A stretch of DNA of 64,000 bases from Apoderus coryli (GCA_911728435.2 OU452203.1:12793651-12857650), one strand, 5' to 3'. Shown: positions 1 to 11,975, counted from the first letter of the stretch. Notes: generated by a model not told the origin, from the sequence alone. A program made the numbers and translations.

Positions 1-479
1 TCTAATAAGATTTTCCAACATATTTAATTTATTCAACTCCCACAGTAATATAACAAATATTAAAACATTATTTTATCTAAAAATACTACTAATTTATACT
101 TATTCTTATTTTACTACTATCCACATGAACTAAAGCTGGCAGAATTGTTTTTAAATGACACATTTGGCATTCGAATATTGATTTCTTACCGTCCTCACCA
201 GACGGGCTACAATTTCAATAATAATAAAAATAGCTCAATATTCTTGGTCATAGAAATGCAACAAATGTATCGATATATTCTTCCTTTCATTACTAGAGAT
301 GCAAGAAATGTATTGATATATTCCATTCGATCTCAATTTCTTTTTAAGGTTGAACTATTCTCTCGAGGATTGCAACTGAGTCTATTGTCCGTTTGTATTA
401 TCTATAATAGACTAGAACATTACATAGGTATTAAGTCAACGGTAATAGCACCGAACATATAACACATAGAAGGTGCAAA
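1..479. other. AT-rich, no recognised feature
   Basis: I see no gene, repeat or RNA here. A 105-codon open frame on the plus strand (145-462) has no recognisable domain and its residue mix looks like translated non-coding AT-rich DNA, so I do not call it a gene. Confidence 0.5.
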
Positions 480-1010
480 TTGGCGCGGCACTTTATTATC
501 ATTCGATCAAAACCTTGCGGCCTGCAGTTGCACACCCCCTGCTCTGCACGCTGATTTTTTCCACTCGGCACAACACCCGAATAAATCTACTGCTAGTCGC
601 ACTCCTTTTAGCGGACGTGAAAAGCAAGGAGTAACGAGAATGTTTCGGGTGTTTTCGCGCTTTTCGGCGACTGTTCCTTCTATATGTTACATTTTCGATG
701 GTAATAGCAAAGACTAATGTCCACAATGCACAAGTGTGGTAAATTCTAGCTTTCCAGCAAGTCCCTTACTTCATATTTTTCACTCACAGTCACCTTTGCA
801 TTCCGCCAAAAAAATATATAATAATTTACGCAGTGATTACATTTAACCCGTTTACCTGTTTACTATAGAAGACTCCAGATAGTATTACTTTGTAATTTGT
901 AAATCATCGAAAAGACGCCGCATTCGGCGGGACACGGTTCGTGGACGAGAGTCGAGGTGATGGCAGGACTGGGTGATAAATTCAAGGAATGCGTAGTTCT
1001 AGTCTAAGAC
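480..1010. other. GC-richer block, possible promoter or exon
   Basis: Base composition is clearly less AT-rich than the flanks, with CpG-containing words such as GGCGCGGC and GCATTCGGCGGG. On the minus strand a 75-codon frame (499-726) is rich in Arg and Ser and has no domain I recognise. On the plus strand a 15-codon frame starts MAGLGDKFKE at about 959 and ends at 1007. Either could be a UTR or first exon, but no convincing splice donor follows either. Function not recognised. Confidence 0.25.
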
Positions 1011-2735
1011 AAGGATGTGCAGAACGCTCTCTTAGAGCGAGAAGTATATCTCTATACTTTTTCAATTTGAGTAATTTAAATCTCAATTGGAGATTAATAC
1101 GCTAATGTATTTTTTCATATTTAAATAAAGTCCAATCACTCAGAGAGAAATGCTAAAAATCTCAAATTTAGATAAAATATAACTTGACGTAGAATTGACG
1201 CGTTTCACCGAAATTGAGATAATGGCGCCAATTCATTCCTAATCTCCGTACACATATTCACACATCAATTTCTCGTAAAAATGTCATAGGTTCCATAGTA
1301 TTTATAAATAAAAATTGACTAGTTCTTTTAAAAACATCATAAGTCCAGACTGTTTCAGCTGAAAATGTCATATATGTACATGTGTTTTTTGTGTTTTGAT
1401 ACGGTTGACAAAAAAGCTGTAAGTAATTCTGGACGAAGCATATTTTATATTTTTACTTCTACTAGATATGCCATTAAAAAATGAGAATCCAAAGAGTTTT
1501 TTTCATTTTCCCAAATATGTTAATTTTGCACTAATGATGTTTTTCCGAGAAACGCCACAATTGTATTCTTAAACTAAGGGAAAAAATTAAGTATAGAAAA
1601 AAAACTTGAAGCAAATAAATTAATAACTTACCTTAAAATGAGTTGATATAGTTTAACTAAATATATAGCTACTGATTATAGGCATTTTTAAGTGAGAAAA
1701 CCTTTTTCTTTAATTAGGAATTATATTTTTCTATGTGTATCTAATTACTACTGGATAAACTTTGCTGAAAGTATAGAAGTAAACGCGCATCGCGAAAACT
1801 TCATCTTTGCCTTGCACTATATCATCCGCAAAGTAGATTTCAATGGAAATCTCATTACTTGAAGATACCACGTCATGCTATATTATGATTATTATATAAC
1901 TTAATATCGGCTATAATACATATAATATATAGACGAGAGCATAACATACACAGGATGTCATTGAGTTGCATTATAAATGACGTTAATTACGGGAAAGCCT
2001 TCCTGAAATGCCTGCAGCAAAACAAGGAAACGTAATATGCAACTTTGTGTTTCAGTCTTTCAGTATGATATGGTAATCTACGAAGCCTGTAGTCAAGTCG
2101 TTCAAATACCTAAATTTAAGTATTTTTCATGTTTTATTAGTAACGTTATATAAATGTTAATTTTTTTTAAGTATAGAGCGTATGTTACATTATTTAATCT
2201 AAATTAATCTCCATCCCGCAGCTGTTTGATACTGGTTACCCCCCCAACAAGCTCTGCTCTTGCAGTGAGCGTCTAGACAACCACATCCTTATCTGTCTCC
2301 ACATATTTCCATCTTTTTTCATGTTAAAAGTTTAAAATGCGTTTTTGCAGTCAATGTGCCGGAACTGACGCGTCAGCTGTTTCGTTTGTCGCTGCCTGCT
2401 TTAACAATTTTCGAGGTCTGGCAATGTTAAATCTATTTTTGTTTGGCTTAAACATGTATGTGTGTTAAGAAGAATTTTAATCCAATAATAGAATATATCG
2501 CTCAGGGTTAGAGGCGAATTGCGTACCGGCTTTCTTAAAGTATCTAAATGTTTTTATAAATCATCTATTTTTAATGTTTAACTGGCTAATCTTTAATAAA
2601 CTTTAATTCTACATTAAGACTCAATTTAAGGTTTGCAAGAAACTTCAGTTACTGCAATTTTTTTCTCACTGTTACTTACTTAAATAGAATATTTTCTGTC
2701 TCACTTTGTTGGTCTCACGCCAAAACAGTTAGGAA
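1011..2735. other. Intergenic or intronic, one weak exon candidate
   Basis: AT-rich DNA without recognised coding or repeat content. The only structured item is a 60-base block at 1359-1418 (+), between the acceptor-like CTGTTTCAG and the donor-like GCT/GTAAGT, open in one frame for 20 codons. This is weak and may be chance. Confidence 0.3.
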
Positions 2736-2739
2736 AACC

Positions 2740-2935
2740 GAGAAAGGCTGATTAGTTCCCAAGATTGAATACCACAGAACAAAATTTTGACAAAACTCCA
2801 TTTTATTATTCAACATAGTTGCCTTCGAGGGCAATAAAACGAGTATAGCGATTTTCCAACTTTTCGATACGACTTTTATAGCACGATTTCTCTTTCCCGT
2901 CAAAATTACTTCATCATTGGACTGGAAGCATTATT
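2740..2935 (-). mobile_element. mariner 3'-end fragment
   Basis: Read on the minus strand, the fragment encodes the C-terminal end of a mariner transposase: a SNDEV segment, then, in another frame, YKSRIEKLENRYTRFIALEG and a terminal NYVE before stop codons. This matches the well-known C-terminus of mariner transposases of the irritans/mellifera type. A short stretch before GKEKSCYKSR is missing or shifted. The catalytic domain is absent. It belongs to the same subfamily as the copy at 27.5-29.6 kb, which shares the words TTTTCGATAC and ACTTCATCATTGGAC. A dead fragment; the element's outer end probably lies near 2740. Confidence 0.8.
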
Positions 2936-4465
2936 ACAATTTTGGAAACTTTTCGTGAGCAAACAATAATTTCATTAATGCTGTTTACTAAGGACCAGTT
3001 TTGTCCCAAAATTTTTCAAACTCTAATTTCTCGAAAACCTTTAAGTTTTTCGAGAAAGAAGAAGTATGCCTTTTTTATGTAGAAAACTTTATTTTATCAT
3101 ATTTTTGACACAAAATGAATCAAAATCACAAGGAAAAAACGTTAGGTTATAATTAAGGCCCCCTGTTTACCCGCCTATGGTCATCCTTTTTTATTCAATT
3201 TCATGTCAGTTTACGACATTTTACTAGGTGAATAAATATGCTACATTTGGTTAATTCATCTTTACTCGTTTCGAAAATATTTCAAAAAAATCGTCATTAG
3301 GCAGTCATCTTTAACACCCTGTATCTTTGTAAATAAGGATTTTTCGAAAAATTACAATTTAGGTTTTTTTCATGATTAGATGTCCCCAATTCGCTCACAA
3401 ATTTTGGTCAGGTCTTTCTGAAACATCTTGTATACATTTCATTTTACGAAATGAGTTTCTGATTTTGATTTCTAACCCAAATTTCATTTTTGTTTTTTTT
3501 TTTTTTGTAAAGAGTAATTTGAGTTTTTTTCCTATAAAAATACCAGGATGGTTTGATGAGTCCGTGACATTTAAAAGAAACCATTTTTTTTATTTGACAA
3601 AAAAATATTTTTCTACATAATCTCCTTTTAGCTCAATACACTTTGGATTAAAATTAATGTACATTAATCTTTGATACAGGTAAAACCAAAAGTAACTATA
3701 CCTTTTAAGCGACACATATTATGCTATATTTTTTATTATTATTAGTAGATATTTAGTAATTGCTGATATACAGGGTATTTTCTGAAATATAGTTATTTCT
3801 CTAATAAATGATCTTAGTTAAAACCTATAAGGTCTGTAAAAGAACTAACAGAGATTTATTTTGCTAAATATCGACTGAATTTTCTCCCATAATATGATAT
3901 TCTTGTAGTTTTTCACACGTCACATTTCCAGTTTGGTTAAAGCATTCCAATTTTCACAGGACACATTTTGTCTTTGATTAATCGTGTTCCAAGGAAGGCC
4001 TTTGTATCACTTGCTCAAAGAATATAAAGCTATCATTTAATTCTTCTTCAAAGCCAGCAACAATCGCTTTCACAAGATGGAAGACACCAGATATGGATTC
4101 CAGGGCACTCGGTAATCGAGGGAATTGAGAAATTAGATTAGCTGGATAGACGAGCCTCTGAAACCCCATATAATGTTGTCCATAATTTTGGCGCATTACC
4201 CATAAATAATAGACAAGTTGACTAAAACTTCATTTGAGTGATTATTTTGTTCTATTTTGCTTAGGTGGACTACACTTTACAGACACCAAATGTCAAAGAA
4301 TTATAATTACAATTTTTCATGATGTTTAATGACAATTCTTAACTACCTAATTAAAATATAACAAAATAATATACAATGAATTTGTGTCCGTAAATATAAT
4401 AAATGAAAACAATTTCGTGGCATAGCGGACAAAATGACTGGTGTTACCTACACAAGGGATTTTGT
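2936..4465. other. Non-coding, short transposon-end scraps
   Basis: No gene recognised. Words resembling Tc1/mariner-type ends (ACACCCTGTATC near 3315, ATACAGGGTATT near 3772) suggest eroded non-autonomous elements, but I cannot pair the ends. A T-run lies at about 3490-3505. The minus-strand 72-codon frame at 3978-4196 has no recognisable domain. Confidence 0.35.
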
Positions 4466-4560
4466 TTAATTTAGCTGGGCCTGAGTCTAATTCAGTAGAA
4501 CCAGACCGAGACATGGGTCGACAGATAGTGACGAATTCGTTTCGCTCTTATTATGAGCTC
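4466..4560. repeat. Dispersed repeat, copy 1
   Basis: About 95 bp matching 25926-26020 in the same orientation with substitutions. Shared words include GAACCAGAC, GACAGATAGTGACGA versus GACAAATACTGACGA, and TCGTTTCGCTCTT. Two copies in one window indicate a dispersed family, but neither the coding content nor the ends identify it. Confidence 0.6.
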
Positions 4561-4753
4561 GTCAAAGTACCATAGTCGATGCCCATCTACAATATCGGCC
4601 TGCATTTCAGCACAGCGAGATATACAACAGTAGATATATATAAACACGTACTTCCGGTATAACCGCAAGTCGTACAATCTGACAATATTACAGGTTGCCT
4701 ATTATATTTCGTAATTAGAGAACAAAAACAAATAATAATCATCGAAACTCACT

Positions 4754-5976
4754 TTATTGTTTTCCAAAATATTGCCCATGAAGATCTATACACTTTTGAA
4801 TGCGTTTGAACCAATTGTCGAAGCACTTTTGCCACTCTGATTGAGGTATCTCCAAAACATGCATTTTGAATGCAGCAACCGCTTCTTCAGGTGTCGAAAA
4901 ACGTTGACCTCTCAGTTTGTTTTTTACGTACGGGAATAAAAAGAAGTCATTCGGTGGCAAGTCAGGACTATACGGCGGATAACTCATCAAATCGATGTTT
5001 TGGGTGCTCAAAAATGCAGTTGTTTGAGCCGATGCGTGAGAACTCGCATTGTCGTGGTGAAGAGTGATTCGTCTTCGGCGGTTCGTTTTCCTGATTTCTT
5101 GGAAGACAACTGGCAATCAAATGGTTGTGTACCACTCAGAATTGACTATTCTGCGTTGTTCTAGTGGTACGGTTGCGACATGAGTTTGATCTTTTGTCCT
5201 CAGATTTTAGGTAAGTGAGAAAATTAATTTTGAATTGTCGCAGTCAGATACACTTATTGGATAGGTGATATCTCTGACAAAATTATTGTTTTGAATTTGT
5301 TATTTTTAGATTATAGTTTGTCTATTTGTTTTTGTTGTATGTTATTTAGTGTATAAGTATATTATTAATTAGTAATTGTTAATTTTGCATTGCTTGTAAT
5401 TACCATTTCTTGGTGTGTGTAATGTATTGGTAAATAAATAAATGTCTAGTTTTTCCGAAAAAACAGGCGACCATTTGCTTGGAAGTGCTTTGTGCGCGAA
5501 TAACTTTTGTTGGATTTGGCTCATCTTGAAATACCCATACAGTGGACTGCTGTTTACTTTCGGGCTCATACGCGTAAATCCACGATTCATCACCGCGATC
5601 GTATTTTTTGAGCATTTCTGTCGACCAATCGACACGAGCCTTTTTTTAAGCGATTATGCAATACTGAATGTATGGTGGTCCCACTAATGCCTAAGGTTGT
5701 CTCAATCTCTTGATAGGTCACATGACGATCTTGCAATATCAGTTCGCGCACAGCTTCAATGGTTTTCGGAACAACAACTGATTTTGGACGACCTTCACGA
5801 AATTCGTCTTGGAGTGAACTACGACCACGATTGAATTCACCATACCATCGATAAACACTATTCCTTGATGGAGCTTCATCGCCAAAAATTGAATTAAGTT
5901 CATCCATGCACTGTTGCTGAGTTAATTCACTTCGAAAGTTGTAAAAAATAATCCCATGTTCACGATTTAATTCCAT
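4754..5976 (-). pseudogene. mariner transposase, interrupted
   Basis: DNA cut-and-paste transposase acting on the element's inverted ends in the nucleus. The N-terminal part (5590-5976) carries the paired-type helix-turn-helix region (ELTQQQCMDEL, then SVYRWYGEF, then TYQEIETTLGIS). A frame change leads into the catalytic domain: first Asp in DESW (about 5585), second in HHDNASSH (about 5050) and third in YSPDLPPNDFF (about 4960), fitting the DD34D signature. The C-terminus FKRIQKCIDLHGQYF is intact. Breaks: the shift near 5600, a retroelement-like insertion after FFGKT, and an in-frame TGA between the segments YTTI and LPVVFQEI (about 5120). Minus-strand start at 5976 chosen because MELNREH is the usual N-terminus. 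Non-functional as it stands. Confidence 0.88.
5183..5444 (+). mobile_element. Short retroposon inserted in mariner
   Basis: About 260 bp interrupt the mariner reading frame between codons for FFGKT and HVATV. The insert ends on the plus strand in a TAAATAAATAAA tail, as in many non-LTR elements or SINEs, and is flanked by ATG on both sides (5180-5182, 5442-5444), perhaps part of a short target duplication. It has no open frame. Whether it is a SINE or a 5'-truncated LINE cannot be told. Confidence 0.65.
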
Positions 5977-6152
5977 TTTTGGGCCGAGATAAATCTTTTA
6001 AGTTACTGTAAACAACACAAATAGCGCTCGTATGTCAAAACGTTCTGAGCACGTATAACCTCAAAAATGTTCAACTTTACGATAGAGCTGTCAGTTGCTA
6101 GATTGCAACACCAGGGTTGCCAAATCCCGAAATATAAAAGGCAACCCTCGTA

Positions 6153-7055
6153 TAAGTATTAGGTTGGTCTGAGTAACCAGTTATATTTTCAAAACAATTG
6201 TATGCTTACTTCTCCCAAAACTTCCAATGTACCATCGACCTCCAATCAGCCCCCATATAATCGAACAAAACAAATCAGTATTTATGTGCAGTAACTATCA
6301 ATTACCTTCCTTGATTTTATTAAATTATTAAAATGTTAATAATGTATCTACTTTTTTTCGTTTCCAGAAAACTGTAATAATGTATTGTTGCAAAGAGCCC
6401 CATTAATAACCGAGCTTTTAAAATTAGTACTGTCGTTTTAATCTGCCAGAGATGTATTTATTGTGCTGCTTCAATCAGATTTTTTAATGAGGCTATATTG
6501 CTGGAAAGGCCGACTATATCATTTTCATAATTTAAGGAAACGTTAAGAACAACAAGCTTTATATATATATATACATATATCTCCTAAAAATATTGAAGAT
6601 AAATTGAAACATTTTTGAGTTACCCCGTAGATCACCTCTACGAGCTTATAGTTACACGCTAAAGAAATCATGAATTGAAATCTAAATCAAAAGATTATTC
6701 AAAATATTACTTTTTTGACCTTAAAAAAATAAACAAATACATTTTTGACTCACCCCGTATATAATTTTAAAGTGTATGCTAAAAATTTCTAAACATTTAA
6801 AATTTATTCGATTGCAATCTAGAAAATTTGTTAAATGTCGACTAATTAATGTTTTTTTTTTGCATCACCCTGTACATACTGCTTATTAATTAATGTTGTT
6901 ATAATCTGATAAATACTTAATTTAAATATTAAATCCACTTGTCAAATTCAATAACCTTATAAAATTTTATACTAAATACCTACTATAAATATATTAGATA
7001 GGTATTTTAAATCTGCTAGTCTAAAAATGGCTGCCTATAATATGATTATCATAGG
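6153..7055. other. Non-coding, short AT repeat
   Basis: No gene recognised. A short (TA)n run lies near 6560-6580. Words like GAGTTACCCCGTAGATCACC (about 6617) and CATCACCCTGTACAT (about 6864) resemble the ends of Tc1/mariner-type non-autonomous elements, but no partner ends are clear. Confidence 0.35.
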
Positions 7056-7300
7056 TGACGTTATTTTTTAGAACTACCACATCTCTCTATTTGAAACTCG
7101 TTGGTGTTAAATTAACGTTAACGTTAATAGCGGCAGACGTTATTTTTTAGGATACCATATCTCTCTATTAGGGTTCGTTGGTTTGTCATAATTTGGTAGT
7201 TTTTTTTTTCTAACGTTGGTGTCACTTATTTTAGTTTAGTTGAGACTTCTAGTACACGTCATAATTTGGTTTTGGTAAGATGCTTTTTCTAACGACAAAC
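7056..7300 (+). repeat. Degenerate local duplication
   Basis: The segment beginning GACGTTATTTTTTAG occurs at about 7057 and 7137 and continues through CATATCTCTCTATT-like sequence to TCGTTGGT, a period near 80 bp. A second pair (GTCATAATTTGGT at about 7187 and 7258) has a period near 70 bp. A self-complementary TTAACGTTAACGTTAA lies between the first pair. No coding content. Confidence 0.6.
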
Positions 7301-7734
7301 AAATTGCTTATGTCAAATAGTTTATTATTATTTTCTTTGTTTACATTAATAGCCTAAGAGTTTTCGGCATTATTTTTATGTTTAAGATGAATTTCTATCA
7401 ACATGTTGTGTATTGTAGTGTTATAAAATGGTTATTTCAAATAGCTGTAGTCAATTTAGAAGTTGTCATTGTGTATTTGAAGTAATATTACTGAAAAAGT
7501 GATCATAACCTAAAGTGACAGTGTCATGATAGCCGTCAGATGGATGGATGTGATCATATATTTTTCAATAATCTATGGGAAATAGTTGATATCTCCCTCT
7601 GCGTCGCACACAAAATGAACTTTTGCAGATGTAATTAAATGAATTAATAAAATAGTGTAGCCGCATTAAATCCCCTTGAAAAGTACCCGTTGGGATGCAG
7701 CAAAAAACAAATTTTTTATATAGACAGACCTGCG

Positions 7735-7753
7735 GCTGCACCTTCGGTGCAGC
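7735..7753. repeat. Perfect GC hairpin
   Basis: GCTGCACC-TTC-GGTGCAGC forms an eight-base-pair stem with a three-base loop in an otherwise AT-rich context. No T-run follows directly; it may be a transposon subterminal hairpin. Confidence 0.6.
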
Positions 7754-7906
7754 TTTAAGTTAAGTCACGTAGATAGCGGTCATTTTTTTGCAGATTTTCG
7801 ACGACAAAGACAGAAAATATAAGGATTAATTTTATATTTATTGGGGTTCTAGGGTCTCAATACACAAAATTCTTATAACGCATGTTTATTATGCTGTCAA
7901 AATAAA

Positions 7907-7960
7907 CCACAAAGTGCGACGTTTCGGTGCTATTATTTGCACCTTCATCAGGCTTTCCAA
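7907..7960 (-). ncRNA. Hammerhead-ribozyme-like motif
   Basis: On the minus strand: CTGATGA (7951-7945), one A, stem II GGTGC/GCACC closed perfectly over an eight-base loop, GAAAC (7925-7921), then GTC (7920-7918), a good cleavage triplet. Possible stem I: AAAGC before the core against GC-(AC)-UUU after it, with a bulge. The one extra base between CTGATGA and stem II departs from the minimal textbook core but recurs in the other copies here. Self-cleavage is inferred only. Confidence 0.6.
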
Positions 7961-8107
7961 ATTTTCAACTTCAAATTCAAAGAATTACGAATTTGTAAAA
8001 TTATATATTTTAAACATGTAAACGTCGTCCTTGGTTTATATAAGTTAATCATATTGTTCGTTTTTTGTTTTGTGTGAATTTGTGGACATGAAAAATAAAT
8101 TTGGAAA

Positions 8108-8150
8108 GCTTGATGAAGGTCCAAATAATAGCACCTACACGTCGTACTGT
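8108..8150 (+). ncRNA. Decayed hammerhead-like copy
   Basis: Right-arm counterpart of the minus-strand motif. The core reads TTGATGA instead of CTGATGA, stem II is GGTCC/GCACC, and GAAAC has become TACAC before GTC. Both core boxes are damaged, so cleavage activity is not expected. Confidence 0.5.
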
Positions 8151-8240
8151 GTGTAAAGGATGGTTTATTTTGACAGCATAATAATCATGCGTTATTAGAA
8201 TTTTGTGTTTTGAGAACCTAAAACCCCAAGAAATAAAAAA

Positions 8241-10558
8241 TTCTTAAATATAAATAAGAAGGTTCAAGAATAAGGAAAGAAAAAACAAGCTTTATAGTTC
8301 CTAGATTTGCCACTCTTGACAGAATCTTCGACATAAAATTTCATCGTGTAACGAGCGGTTGCATGTGTATCGCTACTGATTGGCATCTAACAGGTTTTTC
8401 CTTCGGTTTATTCATTGGGCGCCAGTTTTTTTACGTGGTATGCTCCACGGACATAGGGCAACTTTGTAAGAAATTAGTAAGGAGATATTTGACTTAATTA
8501 AAAAAACCGTTATTTACAAAAAAAAATTATGTCTTGGAAACATTGCATTTCCGGACGTTTGTTTATGGGAACTTTTTTTCATAAAATGACCTGAGAAATC
8601 ATCCTCATCTTTTTGAAACAGCCTGTATAAATGTACATATTCATTATCCCAATACCAACAATTTGTCCTTGTTGATAAATCCAATCAGGAAAAATGTCGA
8701 TTAATCGCTAAAGCAAATATTTTTAACAAAAATCGTGTCTACTTCCGATGACGAGTTGTTCTGGGTTGCAATTTTTAAAATGAAAGCACTGTATAAAATT
8801 CCAACTGCGGTTTTATTTATTATATGCAATTTCCGTGTCCGCGAACAAATTTGTTTGACAATATCCATAATACCTGTCAATAATCTGTTGGCAATTGTCT
8901 ATACCGGCGGATACGGTATAATATCCGCTTTATTTGTGTATGTGTCCGATGCCTACCTATAGAGGTGTATGTCCAATGTTGGTATGGGGACAATTTCAAT
9001 ACAATATTAATAGAAAATACAGGGTTTCAACCCCACCCGACCATCAATCGCATTCATATATGTAAATAATTTAAATTATTTCCACGGTATTAAATATTTT
9101 ACAGGGTTTCCATCATCATATTATAATGTGTACCTACTACCTAACGTCAGTCGTTTTACTCATTATTTACTCTGGACATTACTGTAAAGTTTTAATTTTA
9201 AGCTGACGCAATTTCAACAATATGCGTTTATTATTAATCAAGTTGTTTGGAAAAGATAATAGACAATGCTGTGCGGATTTCAACCAGTTTCATCAGGTTT
9301 AAGTGGCTTGGTGCGTAAAAAATTTAATTCGCCCGGCCTAAGGTACGCCTGAGTCTCCCACGTTCCTACTGCGCGCCGTTTCAATACAATTGTACTGAGT
9401 CCAGTATGAAACGATAAGATTCAGTACATCAGTACAACTTTTTGAAATACATCGAAATTCGCTACGAAAATCAGAAAAATGTCAAAATTTGCAGCCTTTG
9501 GATTAAAAGTCAATAAGTATAGTTGCTAATTTAATATATTTTGTGTGCTGTCATCTGCCATCGATTAACTAGAAGTTATTGTCTATTTGGATAATCTTAA
9601 GACGCATATTAATATTTATTTAAGCATTTTACCAATTTTAAAAAACGTAACTTCTTGTTACCTTATTGGGCTTTGAATCATGTAGCTTTTGTTCATTTTC
9701 AATTTTGTATGTTGTAAATATGTTTTATATGTTGTGGGTGATTAGCATGTATGTAAACATAAGATGTTATCACACCCGATATAAATCTAGAAGTGAGATA
9801 AACACTGCAAGGGCACAAAAGACAATTGATTTTTCGTATATAATAAAAGTTCTTTTAATATTTTTAGGTATTTCTTAAAAAAGTTATTTGATAGAGTAAA
9901 TTCCGAGGCTTTTCAAAAATCGCTCTGGCAACCGAAAAAAAATTAATAGCTCATCGAAAGTTTAATCCAAAAATTGGTCATACCATCCTAACTATTTCTT
10001 TTCTACCCTATACATTTAGGTCTGATCTCGAGTATATGACTGAATCTGTGAAAGAAGACAAAGTACCCCTCTCTCATTTATTTTCAAGGTTCCACAACAA
10101 AAATGTTAACAATTTGTTGTTGGTTGGGTCAAGTGTGGCATGGTGCGACAGCTGTCTTATTAGCGACTTTGCAAAAGATGTATATTGACATATTCTGGTT
10201 TATTTAAAAAAAATGAAGAAATAGAAATTATCAAGAATGTTCTTTGAATGTTCTTTCAACGCCTGAAAATCAAAACTAATTGTATCGAGAATATTTTAAT
10301 AGTTTTGGGTATGATAGATTTAAGGTTAACTTTCATCTGTTTACCAGTAGAAAAGCAACCCTTTATGAAGTAAAATTATGGAAAACGCTTTCATTCAGTC
10401 AAAACTCTTTGATTTGCTGCTCCACCCCCCCTGAATACGGCCATGGTACTTAATAACAACTTAAATGTTTACCAAATACCAAATCGTGATCACCAACTCG
10501 CACTAATTAATATATACACAATTCCATATTAATTTCACATTCTGAAATGAATTCCAAT
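8241..10558. other. No recognised gene
   Basis: AT-rich DNA. Short frames at 8735-8962 and 9666-9878 have hydrophobic stretches but no family resemblance. CCTGTATA and TACAGGGTTTC words (about 8622, 9018, 9101) again look like eroded transposon ends. A GC-richer island lies at about 9330-9390. Confidence 0.35.
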
Positions 10559-10735
10559 TAAAAAAAAATCGGTTGTGTCGCCCCTACTACTTTATTCAAA
10601 AATTAGAAAAAAAAAAGTATTGCCAGAGCTCGGATTCGAACTCAGAAACTTGCGCATCCGAATGGCACGCTCTATCAATGACGCCACAATTTAGCGGTTG
10701 TGTCTGTGCGGGAAAGTAAAACTATACGCCTTCTC
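10559..10735 (-). repeat. R1 repeat, copy A (internally deleted)
   Basis: Short R1 copy: one end (AATCGGTTGTGTCGCCCC), the central tRNA-like module (10621-10687, minus strand; B box GAGTTCGAATCC) and the other end (TGTGCGGGAAAGT), with the rest deleted. A match to the 55.5-kb copy defines the family. No protein coding. Confidence 0.75.
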
Positions 10736-11600
10736 AAAACCGAAAAATTTAAACAGAATTACTAAATACAGGTTTTAAATTTTTAAATAGGTATCGAATC
10801 AAAATACTCAGCATCAATTATGCAATTATTAACATCGCTTTGCAGCAGATCAAAAAAAGACGAAATAATAAAAAGTCGTAAAAGACAGTAGTTTTCTATA
10901 CATATTACCTATTTATATATGAATTTTATCTTATGTTACTTACGTAAGTGATAGTCGGCTAATAAGAAAGAAAACTCCCAAATGGAAATGCTTCAGTACC
11001 AGATATAATTGAGTGTATAGAAATCCAGCACTCATAGACAAATACCCAAATTATACAATTCGAAACATATAAAACGTAAATTTAATTCAAAACTATTTAC
11101 CACTGAACGAATTTGACCTTCACTAATTTTGTTATCACAATAAAGGAAATAAACGGTAGCACAATCAGCGAACCCACAATACACCAGTTCAATTAACATT
11201 TACAAGAATTTACTGAAAATATCGGAAAAGAAAAATTTAACCCGTTACAACATTATATAGGATACAATGAATTCCTGAAAGTTTCAACCGTAAAATTTGC
11301 ACAATTTTGTATCCGATCCACAACAACAATTCACCAATAATCAAAATCTGAAAATCCATGGTATACTAATGAGTATAATTACCAATGACAGAGTACTTTG
11401 TCCTTTGCGACTCTATCAACCAAAGGCACCTCCAATTACATAGATGTACTTCAGCTACTTGATCTTAAACCTTAAATAAACCGTATCTGTTGTGTATTCT
11501 CTGATTGTTGTATTATAATAATTATTTTACTATATACCTACCTACATGCAAAGAGAAGAAAAAGCCTGTATATACTGTACTACTACTGTACTATACCCAT
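10736..11600. other. No recognised feature
   Basis: AT-rich DNA without recognised genes or repeats. Lies directly upstream of the possible promoter at 11.6 kb. Confidence 0.4.
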
Positions 11601-11613
11601 CTCCTTTTAGTTC

Positions 11614-11975
11614 AGTCTGTGTTAGGTATTTCTCTCTCTCTATTGCCGTTCGAACAAGCGGACTAGTCTTCAGTGTCGAATGAACGGGAGTAGTGATCAC
11701 ACCGAAAGTTGTGCTGTGAGTTGTGTTAAGCGATTTTACGATTTTCGCGATAAATTTTGCTTAGATTGCAACTAATTAGTGAAATTTTCGTTTAATGCAG
11801 TGTTGGAACCAGGATATTTGTTGATGTTTGTGATGGTTTAAAGTAAAATTATTGTGCACATAAGAAATTGTTGAATCTGGTGATCTTTCTACCCTTTAGT
11901 GATATTTGTGCAGGATTTATAAAATTGTGTGTGATTGCTTTGGATATTATTGATTTTAAATTATTTTCTTAAAAT
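11614..11975 (+). promoter_or_regulatory. Possible promoter and non-coding first exon
   Basis: An arthropod-type initiator TCAGT occurs at 11612-11616, followed by a pyrimidine-rich tract, a GC-richer stretch with little coding potential, and a splice-donor-like AATT/GTAAGTAA at about 11975. A second TCAGTG lies at 11670. Such a long 5' exon ending at a good donor is typical of insect developmental or neural genes with large introns. No long open frame begins here, so it would be untranslated leader. I infer a transcription start but see no TATA or downstream element at the expected distance. Confidence 0.35.

Larger units (their letters stand above)
4691..6150 (-). mobile_element. Near-complete mariner element, interrupted
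   Basis: A mariner element bounded by inverted ends. The left end (4692-4711) reads AGGTTGCCTATTATATTTCG and the right end (6128-6147) is its reverse complement with two differences. Flanking TA dinucleotides (4689-4690 and 6151-6152) match the TA target duplication typical of the family. The transposase runs on the minus strand from 5976 to about 4754 and is broken by a short insertion (5183-5444), a premature stop and a left end shortened by about two bases. The element is therefore non-autonomous. A decayed relative of the same C-terminus lies at 58.7 kb. Confidence 0.9.
7830..8240. repeat. Head-to-head Penelope-type terminal repeat
   Basis: Two arms of roughly 130 bp (7830-7966 and 8094-8240) are imperfect inverted copies around a spacer of about 130 bp. 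The left arm read on the minus strand contains GCCTGATGAAGGTGC, GCACCGAAACGTCG, then TTATTTTGACAGCATAATAA. The right arm on the plus strand has the same words with changes. The CTGATGA...GAAAC pattern is that of hammerhead ribozymes carried in Penelope-like terminal repeats. No open frame lies between the arms. Confidence 0.65.

Noticed and set aside
145..462. 105-codon open frame near the window start
   Set aside because: No domain, Ile/Tyr/Asn-rich composition expected from AT-rich non-coding DNA, and no splice or promoter context.
1359..1418. 60-bp exon-like block open in one frame
   Set aside because: Splice sites are acceptable but the peptide is Met/Tyr/Cys-rich and no partner exon is seen; too weak to call a gene.
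5369..5687. Overlapping frames on both strands around 5.4-5.7 kb
   Set aside because: Shadows of the mariner transposase and its insertion.
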